Positions 35,895 through 48,559 of a DNA stretch of 64,000 nucleotides are shown one piece after another. Location: assembly GCA_030686995.1 (NCBI GenBank), contig CM060703.1:1458501-1522500 (forward strand). The letters run 5' to 3'. Source of the stretch: Artemisia argyi. Taxonomy: Eukaryota; Streptophyta; Magnoliopsida; Asterales; Asteraceae. The notes under the pieces are model-generated. The model saw only the letters and a list, made by a program, of their open reading frames with translations, was not told the DNA's origin and made no database searches. A program made the position numbers and the translations under genes. The first letter of the stretch is position 1, and every line of letters begins with the position of its first letter.

Positions 35895-38800
35895 GCAATA
35901 GGCTTGCGTTTTCTCCTTGTTAGCCTTTTATTCTTTTGTTGGCTAAAGGGCCTAAGATGAGTGAGTCTACTTAGTCACTTGATGTACGTGGGATCGCACC
36001 CTCGCAACAGGTTTTACCTCTCGAGGGATCTCGAGAAGCTTACAACCCCCACCAGGTAGTGTACCTGATCGTTATAGTATAATATAGTGACAAGTACCGG
36101 GGGATTGATCGTTCAACTCAGGAATAGTGTCGCTAGGATTAGAAAGCCTAGTAAACTAGGTATAAAGGTGAGGGATGATTCTTTTTGTATTTTTATAAAA
36201 GCAAGTAAAATCTCGGGTTTTGAAGGAGTGGGCGGAATTAGTTGCTAGCCAACTAACCCAATTAACTAAAGATGCAATCAAAATAAAATAAAAGAAATGA
36301 AAACAAAACTAATTATACTAATGTGGTGAAAACAATAATGAGGAAAGTTGTGTTCACTTAGGTTTCATTACTCCCTAGATATCTTTTACAGGTTCATAGC
36401 TTGTTACAATTGCATGGATGACGGGTCATATTCCTTAATACTAGTCGTAGGGCCGTGTACAATATTCCCTAACTTTATAGGATCCTACTTCACTCCTATA
36501 TCGACCCGTTAAAAGCTCCTAACATGGGATCATTAGAATTCTCCTACGCATTAAATACAACCAAAAAACGTAGTACACCTCCGATCATGTTTCTTAAGAC
36601 GTTCAAGCAAGTTACCAATGGAAGTCTGCCGGTTTTCTTAAGCCTAACATCGAAAATAATCATCCGTAACAATTATAAACAAACAATCAACCCATAATCA
36701 ACATCTAGATTTCACTACATCTAAGCAAACACAATGAAAATCTAGCCTAACATGTTAAATAGAAGACAAGCGTAAGATATAATCAAAAAACACATAGACA
36801 TATTGAATGATTTGAAGGGATACTTATCTTTAATTAAACATGAAAAATTCAAGGGGTTGAAACCCTTGAAAAGCTGATAAAATTCGGACTACGGTTTATT
36901 CCCTCAAAGTTGCACACCCGATGAATGAAATTTGGAAAACTATATATAGATTACTGATTGAGGCAAAAGCGGTCAACTAAATTCATCCACGGATGTGGTC
37001 AATATGGTCAAACTGCCTAGCATCAATCTCCGTGGAAGTATAGTGTTTCCCCGGGTCGTTATGTTCCGACGAGGTGTGATGGTAATCAAAACGGGTTTGT
37101 GATAGGGTGAATTTGGACAGAAAAGGGGTTTAAGTGATTTGTATGATTACACTACGAGATGAGGAATGAAAATAACTTAGAAACACTATACGAACAATTA
37201 CTGGTGATCAGATATACTAAAAACGTGAGCTAAGTCTAAAAACGCGTACGTTTGATTTAAAGTTACGTTAGCGTACGAAATAAAACGCGAGTTTTAGAGA
37301 GATAAAATACCTACGAATATGAAAATTACATTTTTACAATCCTAATGATAAAAGAAAATTTTTAAAAAATTAAAATTAATTTTTACACTATTGATATAAT
37401 TATTATTAATTAATTACTAATTATTAATTACTTTTTAATTAACTAAATTACACTAATTATTAATTAATTATGAAAATTAACTAGAAAAATGAAAATTAAA
37501 TTTATAAAAACCTAAAATATTATAAAACTAATTTTAAAACAGAAAACCTAATTTTTCTACTTTTTAATTATTTATTATTAATTAATTACTAATTAAACTA
37601 ATTTAAATTAAAATAAAGACTAATTGAAGAGTAGAAATTATGAAACTATTTTCTAAAATTACTTTATGACTAATATATCGTAGGAAAAATATAAAAAGAT
37701 ACTGTTGCTTAATAAAAACTAATTAAACTATTTAAAATACTAATATTAATTAATTATTGATTAAACTATTATTAATTATAAATAATACTAAATGACAAAG
37801 GAAAAATTTAAGAAAATTCCTATAAATACTTTAATATGTCAGGAATCTAAGAAAAATATAAAAGTGTAAAAATGCTTAAAAATAAGCTAAAAGAAAAATT
37901 AAAAAGATAACTTCTATTTAATAGAAGCTATCACTAAAAATTATATTGATGATTTTTGGATTTTTCTTTTTGGAAACTGCTAAACAACTAAAAACAAGCA
38001 ACTTTTGTGAAAACAATAATTTTGGAACTTAAAAATGAGCTATGTGCAAGCTGATAAGTTCAACAGTGAGCTTATTGAGACTTGAAATGGGTTTTTGGCT
38101 TGGATAAGCTTACAATAAGCTCACAAGCTAGAACCAAGGGACAAAATAAGCTGAGACAAGAAAAGGGAACTAAGAATAAGCAGAATCAACAAGAAAAACT
38201 TAATGAATAAGCTTACAAATCCAAATAAGCAAGTCCTACAACCATCAGACCAAGCAGGCCTGCAGGCTTGTTTGTGGGTCACATGAGCTTATCAAATAAG
38301 CTCAAAAAGCCAAAATAAGCCTGGAAGTAATGAGTTGGGCCACTGAGCTTCTCAAAGAACCAAATAACTCAAAGTGGGACCCACTGAGGAGCTCACAATG
38401 AGCTTGTTAAGCTGAGCTTAAAATCTGGTACAGGGGAGCTCAATGAGCAACTGGGTCACTTTGAAAGAGCTTCTCAATAAGCAAATAAGTTCCAATTCCA
38501 AATTTTCTTCTTGATACAGATTCACAAGCAACCAAATAACTCAAATCAACAAGTTTAAACTAATTCCACCCCACATCAAACCCTGTGCACAATCTTAAAA
38601 ATTGTCCCATTTTACAGTTAAACCCTTTGTTGAATTTTTGATTATGAACTCTTTTTGACTATTTTTAACTTTGATTGATGCTAATTGACTGAAAATGTGT
38701 TTCTAAGGTAAAATAAAGTTAGATTAAGCCATCATAAACACTTATGCAACTGAATTATCCAACATGCAACAAAAATCTATAACAGTTAATGAAAAATTAA

Positions 38801-41381
38801 GATTAGACTTGCATTTTGACTTTTTCTCAAATAAGGTCTGGTTTTCTGTGTTTTCCTAGCCTAACTACATCAATTGTGGGTTATACAAGCCAAATGTACC
38901 AAGTGAAACAAGTCAAACCACACATAACTCTGCTGAACCAAACACCCCTTTAACTAGCACATAACACTATCTAACATTGATACAAGCTTCTATACTTATC
39001 AGCAGTGATCTCACAACATCACAGATCAATATTAGAGTTCAAATCAATAGCAAACAACAACTGATAACAGCAAACACTCAGATCCATAACTCAAGCAGAT
39101 ACTATTCCATTTCACTATCAAATTCAGTTTTAAGCTACAATACTCATTAACACTGATCATACTAAGTATTAGATCCACTAAAAAGTACAAATCAACAGCT
39201 AACAACATCAATGGACAACAACAGATCAGATTCACAAATCTACATAAACTGAAACACTTTGATAGAAAACAAATTCAGCTAAGCATGTATGCTAATGATC
39301 AAACAATCTCAATCTTTACTCTAACTACTTGAATATTCATCAAACAGCAACAATCAAATAGTACAATTGCAGTAACATAGATCTGAACTAGATAAAATGA
39401 AAAAGAAACTAAAAATTGAAAATGAAATCTTACTAGAATTAAAGCCCTAACTAAAATAGGGGTATACTCCAATCAAAACCTATCTTTAGATAGGTTAAAC
39501 CATTCCAAAACAACCATGATTCATCTTTGAATCATACCATATCCCATTATCCTGCTTTGATGACTTTTGTTGACCATGGGAAAATGAACAAGTTTCAAAC
39601 AGATAAAACTTACTACTAAATGTCAATCTTAGCTTGAGTAAGATTGTGAGGTAACAAATGGCTTTAAAACAGATTTAGAATTCAGAATGCTTGAGCATAA
39701 ATGACAAATTTATTAAACTGGAAACTTGAATTTTATTAGAAACTAAAATTTAGTACAAACTTTGAAACTGATTACAATATTGAACTAAGCAACATAAATT
39801 TAAAGCATTACATGATTTGAAAATTACACTAAAAACCTAAATTAACTACTAACATCTACTACCCTCTTCTGCTTCCTTTTTCTTCTTTTATATTGCTTTC
39901 TTGGAGTCCTTGCAGCCCTCTTGTCATTTTCTCATCTTATTCTTAGCCGTTGGATGGTTTACTTATATCCTGGCCATTCAATTGTTTTGGCGGGAAAAGG
40001 ATTTGACCACTTGTGGGTTTGATAACTTGTATTAGGGTAGGGGTAATGAAAGCTTGTTGTTTTTTGTGTTTGGAGGGGGGAAGGTAAGTAGGGGTGATGA
40101 TGGTGTTTGGCGTTGCAGGTTGTGGTAGGGTTTTACAGGTTTTTTGAGGGAGGTGGAGGCAAGGGTAAGTGGAGGTCAAACTAGGGGTTGACTGGGGAAA
40201 ATAAAAACGGGGATGGGTATTTTGGGTGAAGTTGGGCTTGGGTGATGCTGGGCCACAGGGAAAGTAGTAAGGGGTGGGCTAGTGGAGGTGGAATTGTTTA
40301 GCGGATTGGTTTTGGATTAGGTTTAGTAATAAGGCCCATTTGGTTTAGTAAATTAGCACAAGGACCTTATTTGAAAATTCTGAAAAATGAAGGGTGTGTT
40401 TTGCCATTTTCCAATAGTACTCACAAGGGCCAATCTTGCCAATCTCCAATAATACATGAACCATTTTGATATTCTTCAAGTTTTGAAAACCCCAGGGACC
40501 AATTTTGCCAATTTTGAAAATGCATGGACCAAAATTATAATTTTCTCAAACTTTTTACCGAAGGATCCATTTTGACAACTTTTGAATTCCAAAGGACTTG
40601 GGTTGACTTTTCTTTCATTTAAACCTTTCAGGGACTAGTTTTGTCAATTTTTGAAACTTGAGGGACTGAAACTGCCAATTATGCAAACTTTGTTCGTTTT
40701 TCCTTTGTTTTTAAACATTTTGCATCTAAAACATATAAAACACAATTCCTGGAATAATTTCAGTATTTTGATGCGTATTTGAGTGTTTTTGGAAGTTTTG
40801 GCAGTTCAGATACGATAAAAATGATGAGTATTTACACACTCATCAATTACACATCGTGACGGCGTCATGTGTTAGCGTGTGACGCCGTCAACTCGCCGCC
40901 ATAATAAAATCGTATTGCCTAGATCTACTTGTGACGCCGTCATGTGTAGTTGTGCTCTGGGCCGTCACTAATGTTTGGACCCTGACGGCCTTGGGTGACG
41001 CCGTCAACTCCTATGCTTAAAAACTCTCTGGATCTTCATGTGTATTTTCCACATCCACCTCTTTTGTAACTCTTGACACCGTCATGTGGAGAGCCTTGAC
41101 GCCGTCAGATACTGTTCCAGCAAGGAAAATTGAGACTTTGCCGTTTTCTTCACTTTTATGCTCCAAAAACGTCCAAAATGCTTCCTTTTCCAGATTTCTC
41201 TCCAAAAGTACCTAAAATGACAAAAGGAACGATTTAGGCCAATATTTGATCAAATTATCACGAATTCGGGCTTAAATGACCCCTTAAAAGCGGTACACTT
41301 TTCGCCTCATCATCACTCATGTTAGGCTCTTTACTTAAAAATAAATAAAAGGCTAACAAGGAGAAAAAGCGAGCCTATTGC
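35895..41381. mobile_element. Large non-coding element bounded by inverted repeats (class unresolved)
   Basis: About 65-75 bp at the left (GCAATAGGCTTGCG, then TTCTCCTTGTTAGCCTTTTA, GCCTAAGATGAGTGA) recurs in reverse complement at the right (41310-41381, ending with the reverse complement of GCAATAGGCTCGC), roughly 85% alike. Weaker inverted similarity continues outward to about 35775 and 41460, so the true ends may be further out; no TSD was found. The 5.5 kb inside has no ORF of note. It contains an AT-rich block (37320-37940), a stretch dense in AATAAGCT words (38030-38500), diverged units around GGGACCAATTTTGCCAA (40430-40680) and a TGACGCCGTCA array (40856-41110). A non-autonomous Mutator-like element or an LTR-retrotransposon remnant are alternatives. 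Confidence 0.5.
40856..41110. repeat. Array of TGACGNCGTCA palindromes
   Basis: Six copies of an 11-base palindrome-like word in about 255 bp: TGACGGCGTCA near 40858, TGACGCCGTCA near 40881, 40931, 40996 and 41098, and TGACACCGTCA near 41073, plus half-sites (CCGTCAC, TGACGGCC). Several are followed by TGTG or ACTC, so units of roughly 40-60 bp may be present. Confidence 0.8.
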
Positions 41382-41521
41382 TATGTAAGAGAACTTTGTT
41401 TTTTATGTGAAATTCGTAAAAATTAACAAATCATGAAGTTTGATTTATGAATGTAAGTGTATGAGCTTATATGTAGTGTTTTATTCTTGCTCCATTTGGT
41501 TCCTGCAATAGTATTACAATA

Positions 41522-42266
41522 TGTTAGAATGATAGAAACCCGTGAGACGTATGTATTATTGATATGCATTTATAATGTTACATAGAAGATACTAGAAACC
41601 CTAATAGACCCAACCCACATTCGGGCTTGGGCCGTTATATTGTCTAATACTCCCCCGCAATCTGAGCGGCGAAATCGCGAATGTCGGATTTGATTAAAAA
41701 GCTAAAAACATTAAAATAAAACTAAAGATAGTTAACCATTAACGCAATAAAAACATAATTTGTTGATGAAGAATTCTGGAAGCAAGCGGAAACAATTCTT
41801 CAAGCAGCAACAAAGGCAAATCAGTAGCAAAAGCAAATAAAATATTTGTTGATGAAAACATCAGACAGCAAGCAGAAATTAATCTCCACCATATAGCATC
41901 AGCAAAAGCAAAGAAACAAAAATGGATAAGTGACGGCGGCTAGGGTTTGACGGGGTGACATAGAAGAGGCGGCTCAACTTAGCCACCTAGTCTGAGGATC
42001 AGACTCGCTCTGATACCATGTTGAATGATAGAAACCCCGTGAGAGGTATGTATTATTGATATGCAGTTATAATGTTACATAGAAGATACTAGAAATCCTA
42101 ATAGACCCAATCCACATTCGGGCTCGGATACCATTTTGAATGATGTAAACCCCGTAAGATATATTATATTATTGATACGGTATTTATAATGTAATTATAT
42201 AGAACATAATAGAAACCTTAACAGACCCATAGCCCACAACCAGGCTCGGGCCATCTACGTCTAATA
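41522..42266 (-). mobile_element. TRIM (miniature LTR retrotransposon), composite with three LTR-like units
   Basis: A 5-bp TSD CAATA flanks it at 41517-41521 and 42267-42271. On the minus strand the order is LTR units, PBS, internal region, polypurine tract, LTR. LTR A is 41522-41649. The primer-binding site, complementary to the 3' end of initiator tRNA-Met (TGGTATCAGAGC), is at 42007-42018, exactly beside LTR B, which starts at 42019. The polypurine tract TGCGGGGGAG is at 41650-41659. LTR B (42019 to about 42118) is truncated and runs into a third unit C (about 42120-42266) that begins with a degraded PBS (GGATACCA). The internal region (41660-42006) has no gag or pol, so it depends on other elements. 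Confidence 0.9.
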
Positions 42267-42271
42267 CAATA

Positions 42272-44515
42272 TAGTCAGAGTTTGTGGGTTCAAATTCAAA
42301 GCCGCGAGCTTTAATCTTAGTATTACGCTGTTTACTACTTACATGCATGTTGGCCGTGAGACTGGTTGATAAGAGCCGCCAGAGTGTCGGTTACTCTTTT
42401 TTTCATGCTCCATTTGTGTCAAAGTTTTCATAAATGATAGTAATTTTTATGATGACAAGGTGCTTTTTATGATAGAAGAATGTAAGAATGTCACTTTTGC
42501 CCGACTCTTTTTTACAATAGTCTAAAAGCAGAAGAAAATATTCAAAGAAGACAAACTAGCTAGTGATATTAGCTATCACCACCTTGTGAAAAGATAACAA
42601 CTTTTCTACAGTCGTGGCGGCTTTTAATTTGAGTATCATTACATGAACAAACATGCATGATGATGCTTACGTTAAGCCTATTTATCGAATGTCTTGAAAC
42701 TACGGGCTAAAACATGTCCTACATATATTCCATATCCACCTAGCTACCTAGCTACATGTCTCTTTTAGTCACTTCCTTGTAAAAGTTTAGGACTTATTGG
42801 AAATAGTGTTAAACATTATTTGAAGCTGTTAATTGATTACTTATATATATATATTAACTTGCAAATGCCATTGGTGACACATATCAAAGTTGAACAAAAG
42901 CCTTTCACTAGCTATTACAAAGTGTTGTTTATGTGAAATTTACACAAAGATAAAAAATACATTAGTATGTCACTTCTTGTGTGTCATTATACAGTAAAGT
43001 TGTTCATTTGCAGATGAAACCACATGGACGTTTTTGTGACAGAGATTTTACTTTCTTGTAGCTAGTGACACATAAATTTAGGTGACAGACATGTTTTTTG
43101 TCACTAAAAGACAGCTTTCTTACTTTCATGTAGTGTGCAGTCTATGTTGATCTCATTGGTAGTAATTTTTTTTTTAATCAAAATCTTCATCAATCATTTC
43201 GTATTATAGTAGCTACATGACACGATTAAAGCTTTGTAGCGTCACTATTTGGACAGTTCGAGGCAAACAAATATATCTACTATATATCTATATATAAAGG
43301 TTAATTAGTTTAGCATGTAAAATCAGCAATGGGCCATGCAAAATATGCAATCTTTCTTTTTTACATGGAGCGTTTGTTTCTATTATAGCTGATTCAGTGT
43401 ATAAGTAGAAAAAGGTCAACAATGGAATGTGAAACCAATTTTAATTTTATGTGAGCTAGCTAGTTACACTCTCATAGTCTCATGAGTCATGAGCAAGAAT
43501 ACATGGTCACCTTTCATTCTACCACACCTTTAATATATTGGTTTTATACTAGCTAGAGAGAAAATTCTATGCGGGTAAAAGTAACTACATAAAAAAGATT
43601 GTGAGGAACATTGTGTGACTAAAAAAGATTGAAAAGAAATTAGCAAGCAAAAGTAACTACGACTATTATAAAAGGCGAAGATTAACCTTAAAAGTAGAGC
43701 TTGAACACTACAGTAGCTTTGTAAATGATCAGTTTAATTTGTCTGCATCAGTTCAGTTACGATTAACTGCATAAATTTTATATTGTGGGCTTTGGACAAC
43801 AGAATGTAAAGAATAGTTATTTAATGAAAGCACAATATATAGTTATCGTTAATGACAAGTAAGATCAAATATATAAAACTCAGTGTTTTAAAAATATAAA
43901 CATTAGAATAGAGCATTGACCTAGCTATAAGATGCAGGTTACGATAGGTTAAAAAAACAAACGAGTAGAAAACAAAAAAATTTGTTGTGTTGCATTTGAG
44001 TGGTTTCAGATACAAAAAATATTGTGGGCAGTAAGGCGCCGTGGTTTTGAAGGCTCCCTTTTGTTTTTATTGTTTTATGTCACTTTCCTTTTTATATTTT
44101 CACCCTGGATCTCAGATCGTAAGATTAACTAAATCAACTGTTCAAGGAATCAAATTATTGTACGTGCTAATACTATACATGATACTATTCAAGTTGAGTC
44201 GTTTTCTACATTGTTTTTATCAACGTGCATGGCCTTGTTCACGTATCACTTCTTTAGACTCAACCTCCTAAGATCAATCCAAACTTAAACATAATATTCA
44301 GAATTTTAAAACTTATGTGATTTATATATTTCCGAACTCTCATTCATGAAAACTTAAACGAGAGTTCAAGGATAACTAAAATCGATCACCTTGGAAAATT
44401 GCCCGAATTGGTATCACTTGTTTAGACTCAACCTAAGAAGGACGAATGCACATGCATTTGAGCGGGTCAAATGACTCACATTTAATGCACTCGAGCACGT
44501 TAATTTATATATATG
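42272..44515. other. Intergenic with a possible CACTA-type end
   Basis: No gene. Around 42960-43135 several GTGAC/GTCAC words occur and the stretch ends CATGTAGTG at 43135, which reads CACTACATG on the other strand, like a CACTA terminus with subterminal repeats. No partner terminus with good match was found, so this is tentative. Confidence 0.35.
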
Positions 44516-44596
44516 TTTTAGTTGATGCTACCAAAATCAGTTAACCTTGTAGAAATATTATACAAGGTTAACTGATTTTGGTAACATCAACTAAAA
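44516..44596. ncRNA. miRNA-precursor-like hairpin
   Basis: Arms 44516-44551 and 44561-44596 are reverse complements over 36 bases with a single mismatch (base 44528 against 44584). The loop is 9 bases (44552-44560). On the minus-strand transcript the mismatch becomes a G-U wobble, so the stem would be fully paired. Arms contain AAAATCAGTTAACCTTG. It is not one of the conserved plant miRNAs I can recall. A young MIRNA locus or the remains of a very small foldback transposon are both possible; transcription is not shown. Confidence 0.45.
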
Positions 44597-44896
44597 CGCA
44601 TAAGCAAATAAGCAAAGTCGTTTATGTGCATGGAAAATTGGAAATGAGTGAGACATTTAATCAACAACGTTTATGTTGCAAATTTGATATTGGAATCTAA
44701 TGGTATTACTATTAAGTTCTGTGGGCTTTTCTATGTTTCTTTTATTGGTTATCTTCAAATTCCATTGCTCAAACTTTTCTATTATTTCTGCATTTATAAG
44801 TTACGTTCTCGATCTGTTGGTTATCTTCCATTCCTCAAACTTTTCTACTCACAAGGGCTCTCTAGATAACACCCCCCCCCCCCCCCCCCCACACCC

Positions 44897-44931
<35 letters not shown>

Positions 44932-47790
44932 GATAACACATTAAGTTTCTCATAAGCTAAAGATTTTCTGTTTCTTGCAAAGTTTAATTTCAGTTGGATC
45001 GTTCGAAGACCTCCCGGTCCAAATGCAAGAAAGTATTAATTTTCGTAAATTAGTTAGTTGTCCCAAGCCCGAGTGTGGCCTTAGGGGACATTAAAATTTT
45101 CTATGTTGCTTTTGTAAACTATTATTAATGATCAATAATACCATACACTGACAGGGTTTACGTTATCTACACCGGCGGAACTATTAAGTGGCAGGCAAGC
45201 CCCCCTCCCCCCACCGGAAAAAAAAAAAAAAAAAAAGAAGGTAGTTTTAGGACCGGCCTTGTTGGGGCATCAAATTTTGTATATGGTTTTATATGATCTG
45301 CCTAAAAAATGAACGAGAAACCATCTCGGATCAAATTTTGTAGCCGGTGATGTCACCGGACATTGTAAAAGGAATATATGAAAAAGTTGAAGAAAGTTGG
45401 TGCTCCTCCAATAATTTTTTGGGATAAGTTATATGAACCATATTTACAAGTGATGCCACTTGATTTTTCTGGTTTTTTATTTTTATTATTTTGTTTATAT
45501 TAAAAAATCATAGAACTAAAAATATAGAACAGAAAATATAAAGTTTAATAAGTTAAAAGTATTAAACTATAATAAAATATGAAATATAAACCGATAAAAA
45601 AAACTGTGTTGCATTGTAAATAGAGTGGGTAAAAGGTAAAGAATGTACAAAATACACAAGAAAGTAGGTTAGAGTAACATAACCCTAATTTTTTAGCAAA
45701 TGATTAGGTCTACGAGATGACTTTTTATCAGTAATAAAACTTTCTTGTCTGATGTATATTAGTCCACAACATACATGCTTCTACTACTAATATGTAGACA
45801 ATTTGTTTATTAAATTAAAGTAGCATATCTCTCAAAAAAGACAAATAATTAGCTTTGGTTTAGCGTTGCTTTTATCCAACTTGCAAAATTCTTTTGGGAG
45901 TTTATGAGTAGTAATTAGTGACGTGATAATAATATAATTGTACATTTTAGATGCTTTAATTGAAAATTTCAAGGGTACGTAATATTTGAAACTTTAAGCT
46001 TAGTAGTTATATCTTTTTTCTTTCTTTCTTTCTTTTTTATATATGTTTATATTTTCTCATATACGACTACACGAATGATTTTCTGCTAAAAACAAATTCC
46101 ATTTTTAACTTTAAAGATTTCGACCCCCCTCCAAAATAAATGTTCAAATTCCGTCACTGGTTATCTAACATATGATTCATGAATTGTGCATATTGTTTTT
46201 AACTTTTCTGCCAACTAATTCACATGGTTTAAATCAAAGACCAAACATACTCAAACCAGATAGAGGCTTCATTTTTCATGAGATAGACGTAGTCAATTCA
46301 GATTTGTTTGCACCTAGCTTAAATTCAACTTGAAATTAACCTCACACGTACATTTACACATTTTAGTTTGGTCATATCCTTTTGAGACAACGTACAATAG
46401 TATTCTTACAAATGATTCCATTGAGGTTATTGGTGGGTGTACGTATGCTTCTAATTTACATTCAAATAGTTATACTAGTAATTATTATTAGTTTGTATGA
46501 TATTCTCAATGATGCTAAGGTTATAATATATGTTTCAAAACAAAATAATACCGTAGAAGTTTGCAATTACATATAGCAATCACATTCAGCTATAAAAAAA
46601 ATCGTTAGACGACTTTGAACCTATACGCGTTAAATTCCCATGTCGAATATGCGTATCCTTACGCATACCTAACCAGATCGATATTCATCGTTAAATTTGG
46701 GACCATGTCGGTTGACTCGCTATGGAACTTTCCCTCCTTGCTAGGTCTCTCCATGTAGTACAATAATTATTATGTAAGTTCAGTTATCATGATTCATGTG
46801 AAGTATGAGTCATTTTCTTAGAAGCCAACAAAAGTATATATAAATATGGATGAAATGACATGTAAAACGAAAATGAAACTCAAATGAACCATGCAAGACC
46901 AATCTAATACTGCGCACCCACTCTTAACCACATATATGCAATATATATACGAAATGTAAAATTAAAAACAATATTCGCTCCAACTTCATTCGACACGTTA
47001 AACTCACTTAGTATTAATAAATTTCTAATTGATACTCATATATATCGTATGTAAAATTAAAAACAATATATATCGTATCTGTTAAAATTATTGTATTCAT
47101 GAAAATAATGAGTTTTAATTTGAATTTTCAACATATATGGTACACATTATTTAATCCTAACCCTAAAAGAATCTTAATTATTTTAAAATTAACTACGCTT
47201 CATTATTGTTTCACCATGGCTAATATCGTACACCCGATATATATATGTTCAAAATACATTAATAGAAAGCTAACGAAACTTCCATGGGGTCCTCGATCTT
47301 ATAAAAGTCTACAAGATATACACTAAAAGATTTAATATCCATTTTTAATTCCCTTTTGTCTCTTTCCTTAACGAGTTCGAGTTCTAAATATTGATAGTAA
47401 TGTACGAACTTTTCAACATCCAACAAGTTGGTTCTTAAAAAAACACTTCGAGCACTTCATATGATTCATGTGATAATAGAGCATGGAAATGCAGTCAAAT
47501 TATTCTATTTAGGAATCAAAAGATAAATGATAAAATAACTTAGGTAAGCATATATTAAGAATAGACAAATAATTATTCCATGTAAGTTACAATATTGTGG
47601 GTCTAATATAACCATTATTGGATTGTTTCCTTGACTACATGACCGCATAGATAGGAAGCTGATGAAGAGTTAGGTTTCATTTTTATACCATTGGGAATAT
47701 TAATGATGATTGAGTGTCGCTGTGATTTCTATCTTCTTGCTAATATTGGGTGTAAAAGACTTGTTTAATTACTTTACTATACATTTACCG
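44597..47790. other. Intergenic, no gene
   Basis: AT-rich. Has a C(18)/A(27) compound run near 44870-44930, a C/A-rich run near 45200, and fragments that look like hAT ends (AAATTCCGTCACTGG near 46146). No coding feature can be supported. Confidence 0.45.
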
Positions 47791-47795
47791 TGAGA

Positions 47796-48025
47796 AACGA
47801 CGTCGTGTTAAAAGGCTCCAAAAACGACGTCATTTTAGATTTTTTTATTTATTTATTATTATTATTTAACACTTTCCTTTTTATACGACACCGTTTCATG
47901 TTTGGGTATAACTTTGGACAAAAACGATGTCGTTCTTGTTAATGGGTGGCTTTATAAGTGTCTTAAATAGATGGCTACATATCTCAGATACATACTCGTC
48001 AAGAACACATGTGCGCCGGATCATT

Positions 48026-48098
<73 letters not shown>

Positions 48099-48200
48099 CA
48101 GTAGGTTTGATTGCATGTTAATTGTCACCCGATTTTCGAGATTTAAAGTAGACGAAGACCGGATTCAAAGATTCATTTGCATGTAACGGTTTCTGGAATT
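47796..48200 (+). promoter_or_regulatory. Promoter-like stretch with ACGACGTC palindromes and (GA)n
   Basis: AAACGACGTCGTG near 47795, AACGACGTCATT near 47822, ACGACACCGTTTCA near 47885 and AACGATGTCGTT near 47922 are four related near-palindromes. They are followed by TTTATAAG near 47951 and a (GA)n tract (48029-48093), the layout of a plant core promoter and 5' UTR with GAGA elements. A GGTTTCTGG stretch follows but no coding exon is found downstream; a decayed LINE-type ORF lies there on the other strand. Confidence 0.35.
48029..48093. repeat. (GA)n microsatellite
   Basis: About 32 GA units. GAGA tracts in plant 5' UTRs bind BBR/BPC proteins; here only the repeat itself is certain. Confidence 0.97.
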
Positions 48201-48559
48201 TTAGTTGTGTTTTAGTTTTGCTAATTTTGATTAATCTATGTTATTAGTTTGTGGCTTTTGAAGGCTGATATGTGTTGATTTTATGCAACTTTTAAAGTCT
48301 GATATGTGGTCGTAAGTATTGTGTTAACTATGTGATGGAACAGGTGGCGTGTTACAATTTGTGTTTAATTTAGTTTCTACTGTATGATGTTAGTGGATTT
48401 ATGGATATTTGTTCTTGGTGGTTTAAACTTTCACATGTTTTTTATATCAATTTTAATTTGCACTCATAGGGTAATTCGATAGTCGTCGTTGTGCATATAG
48501 ACCTATGACTGCATTTCAAGTGATTGTTTTTGCCAAAAGTTATGCATAATCAATTCATT

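Noticed and set aside
39943..41205. Short minus-strand ORFs (62-78 codons) inside the 35.9-41.4 kb element
   Set aside because: Low-complexity or palindrome-derived, no domain; the region looks non-coding.
47927..48186. ORFs with Arg-Glu repeats
   Set aside because: Translation of the (GA)n tract at 48029-48093, with no domain on either side.
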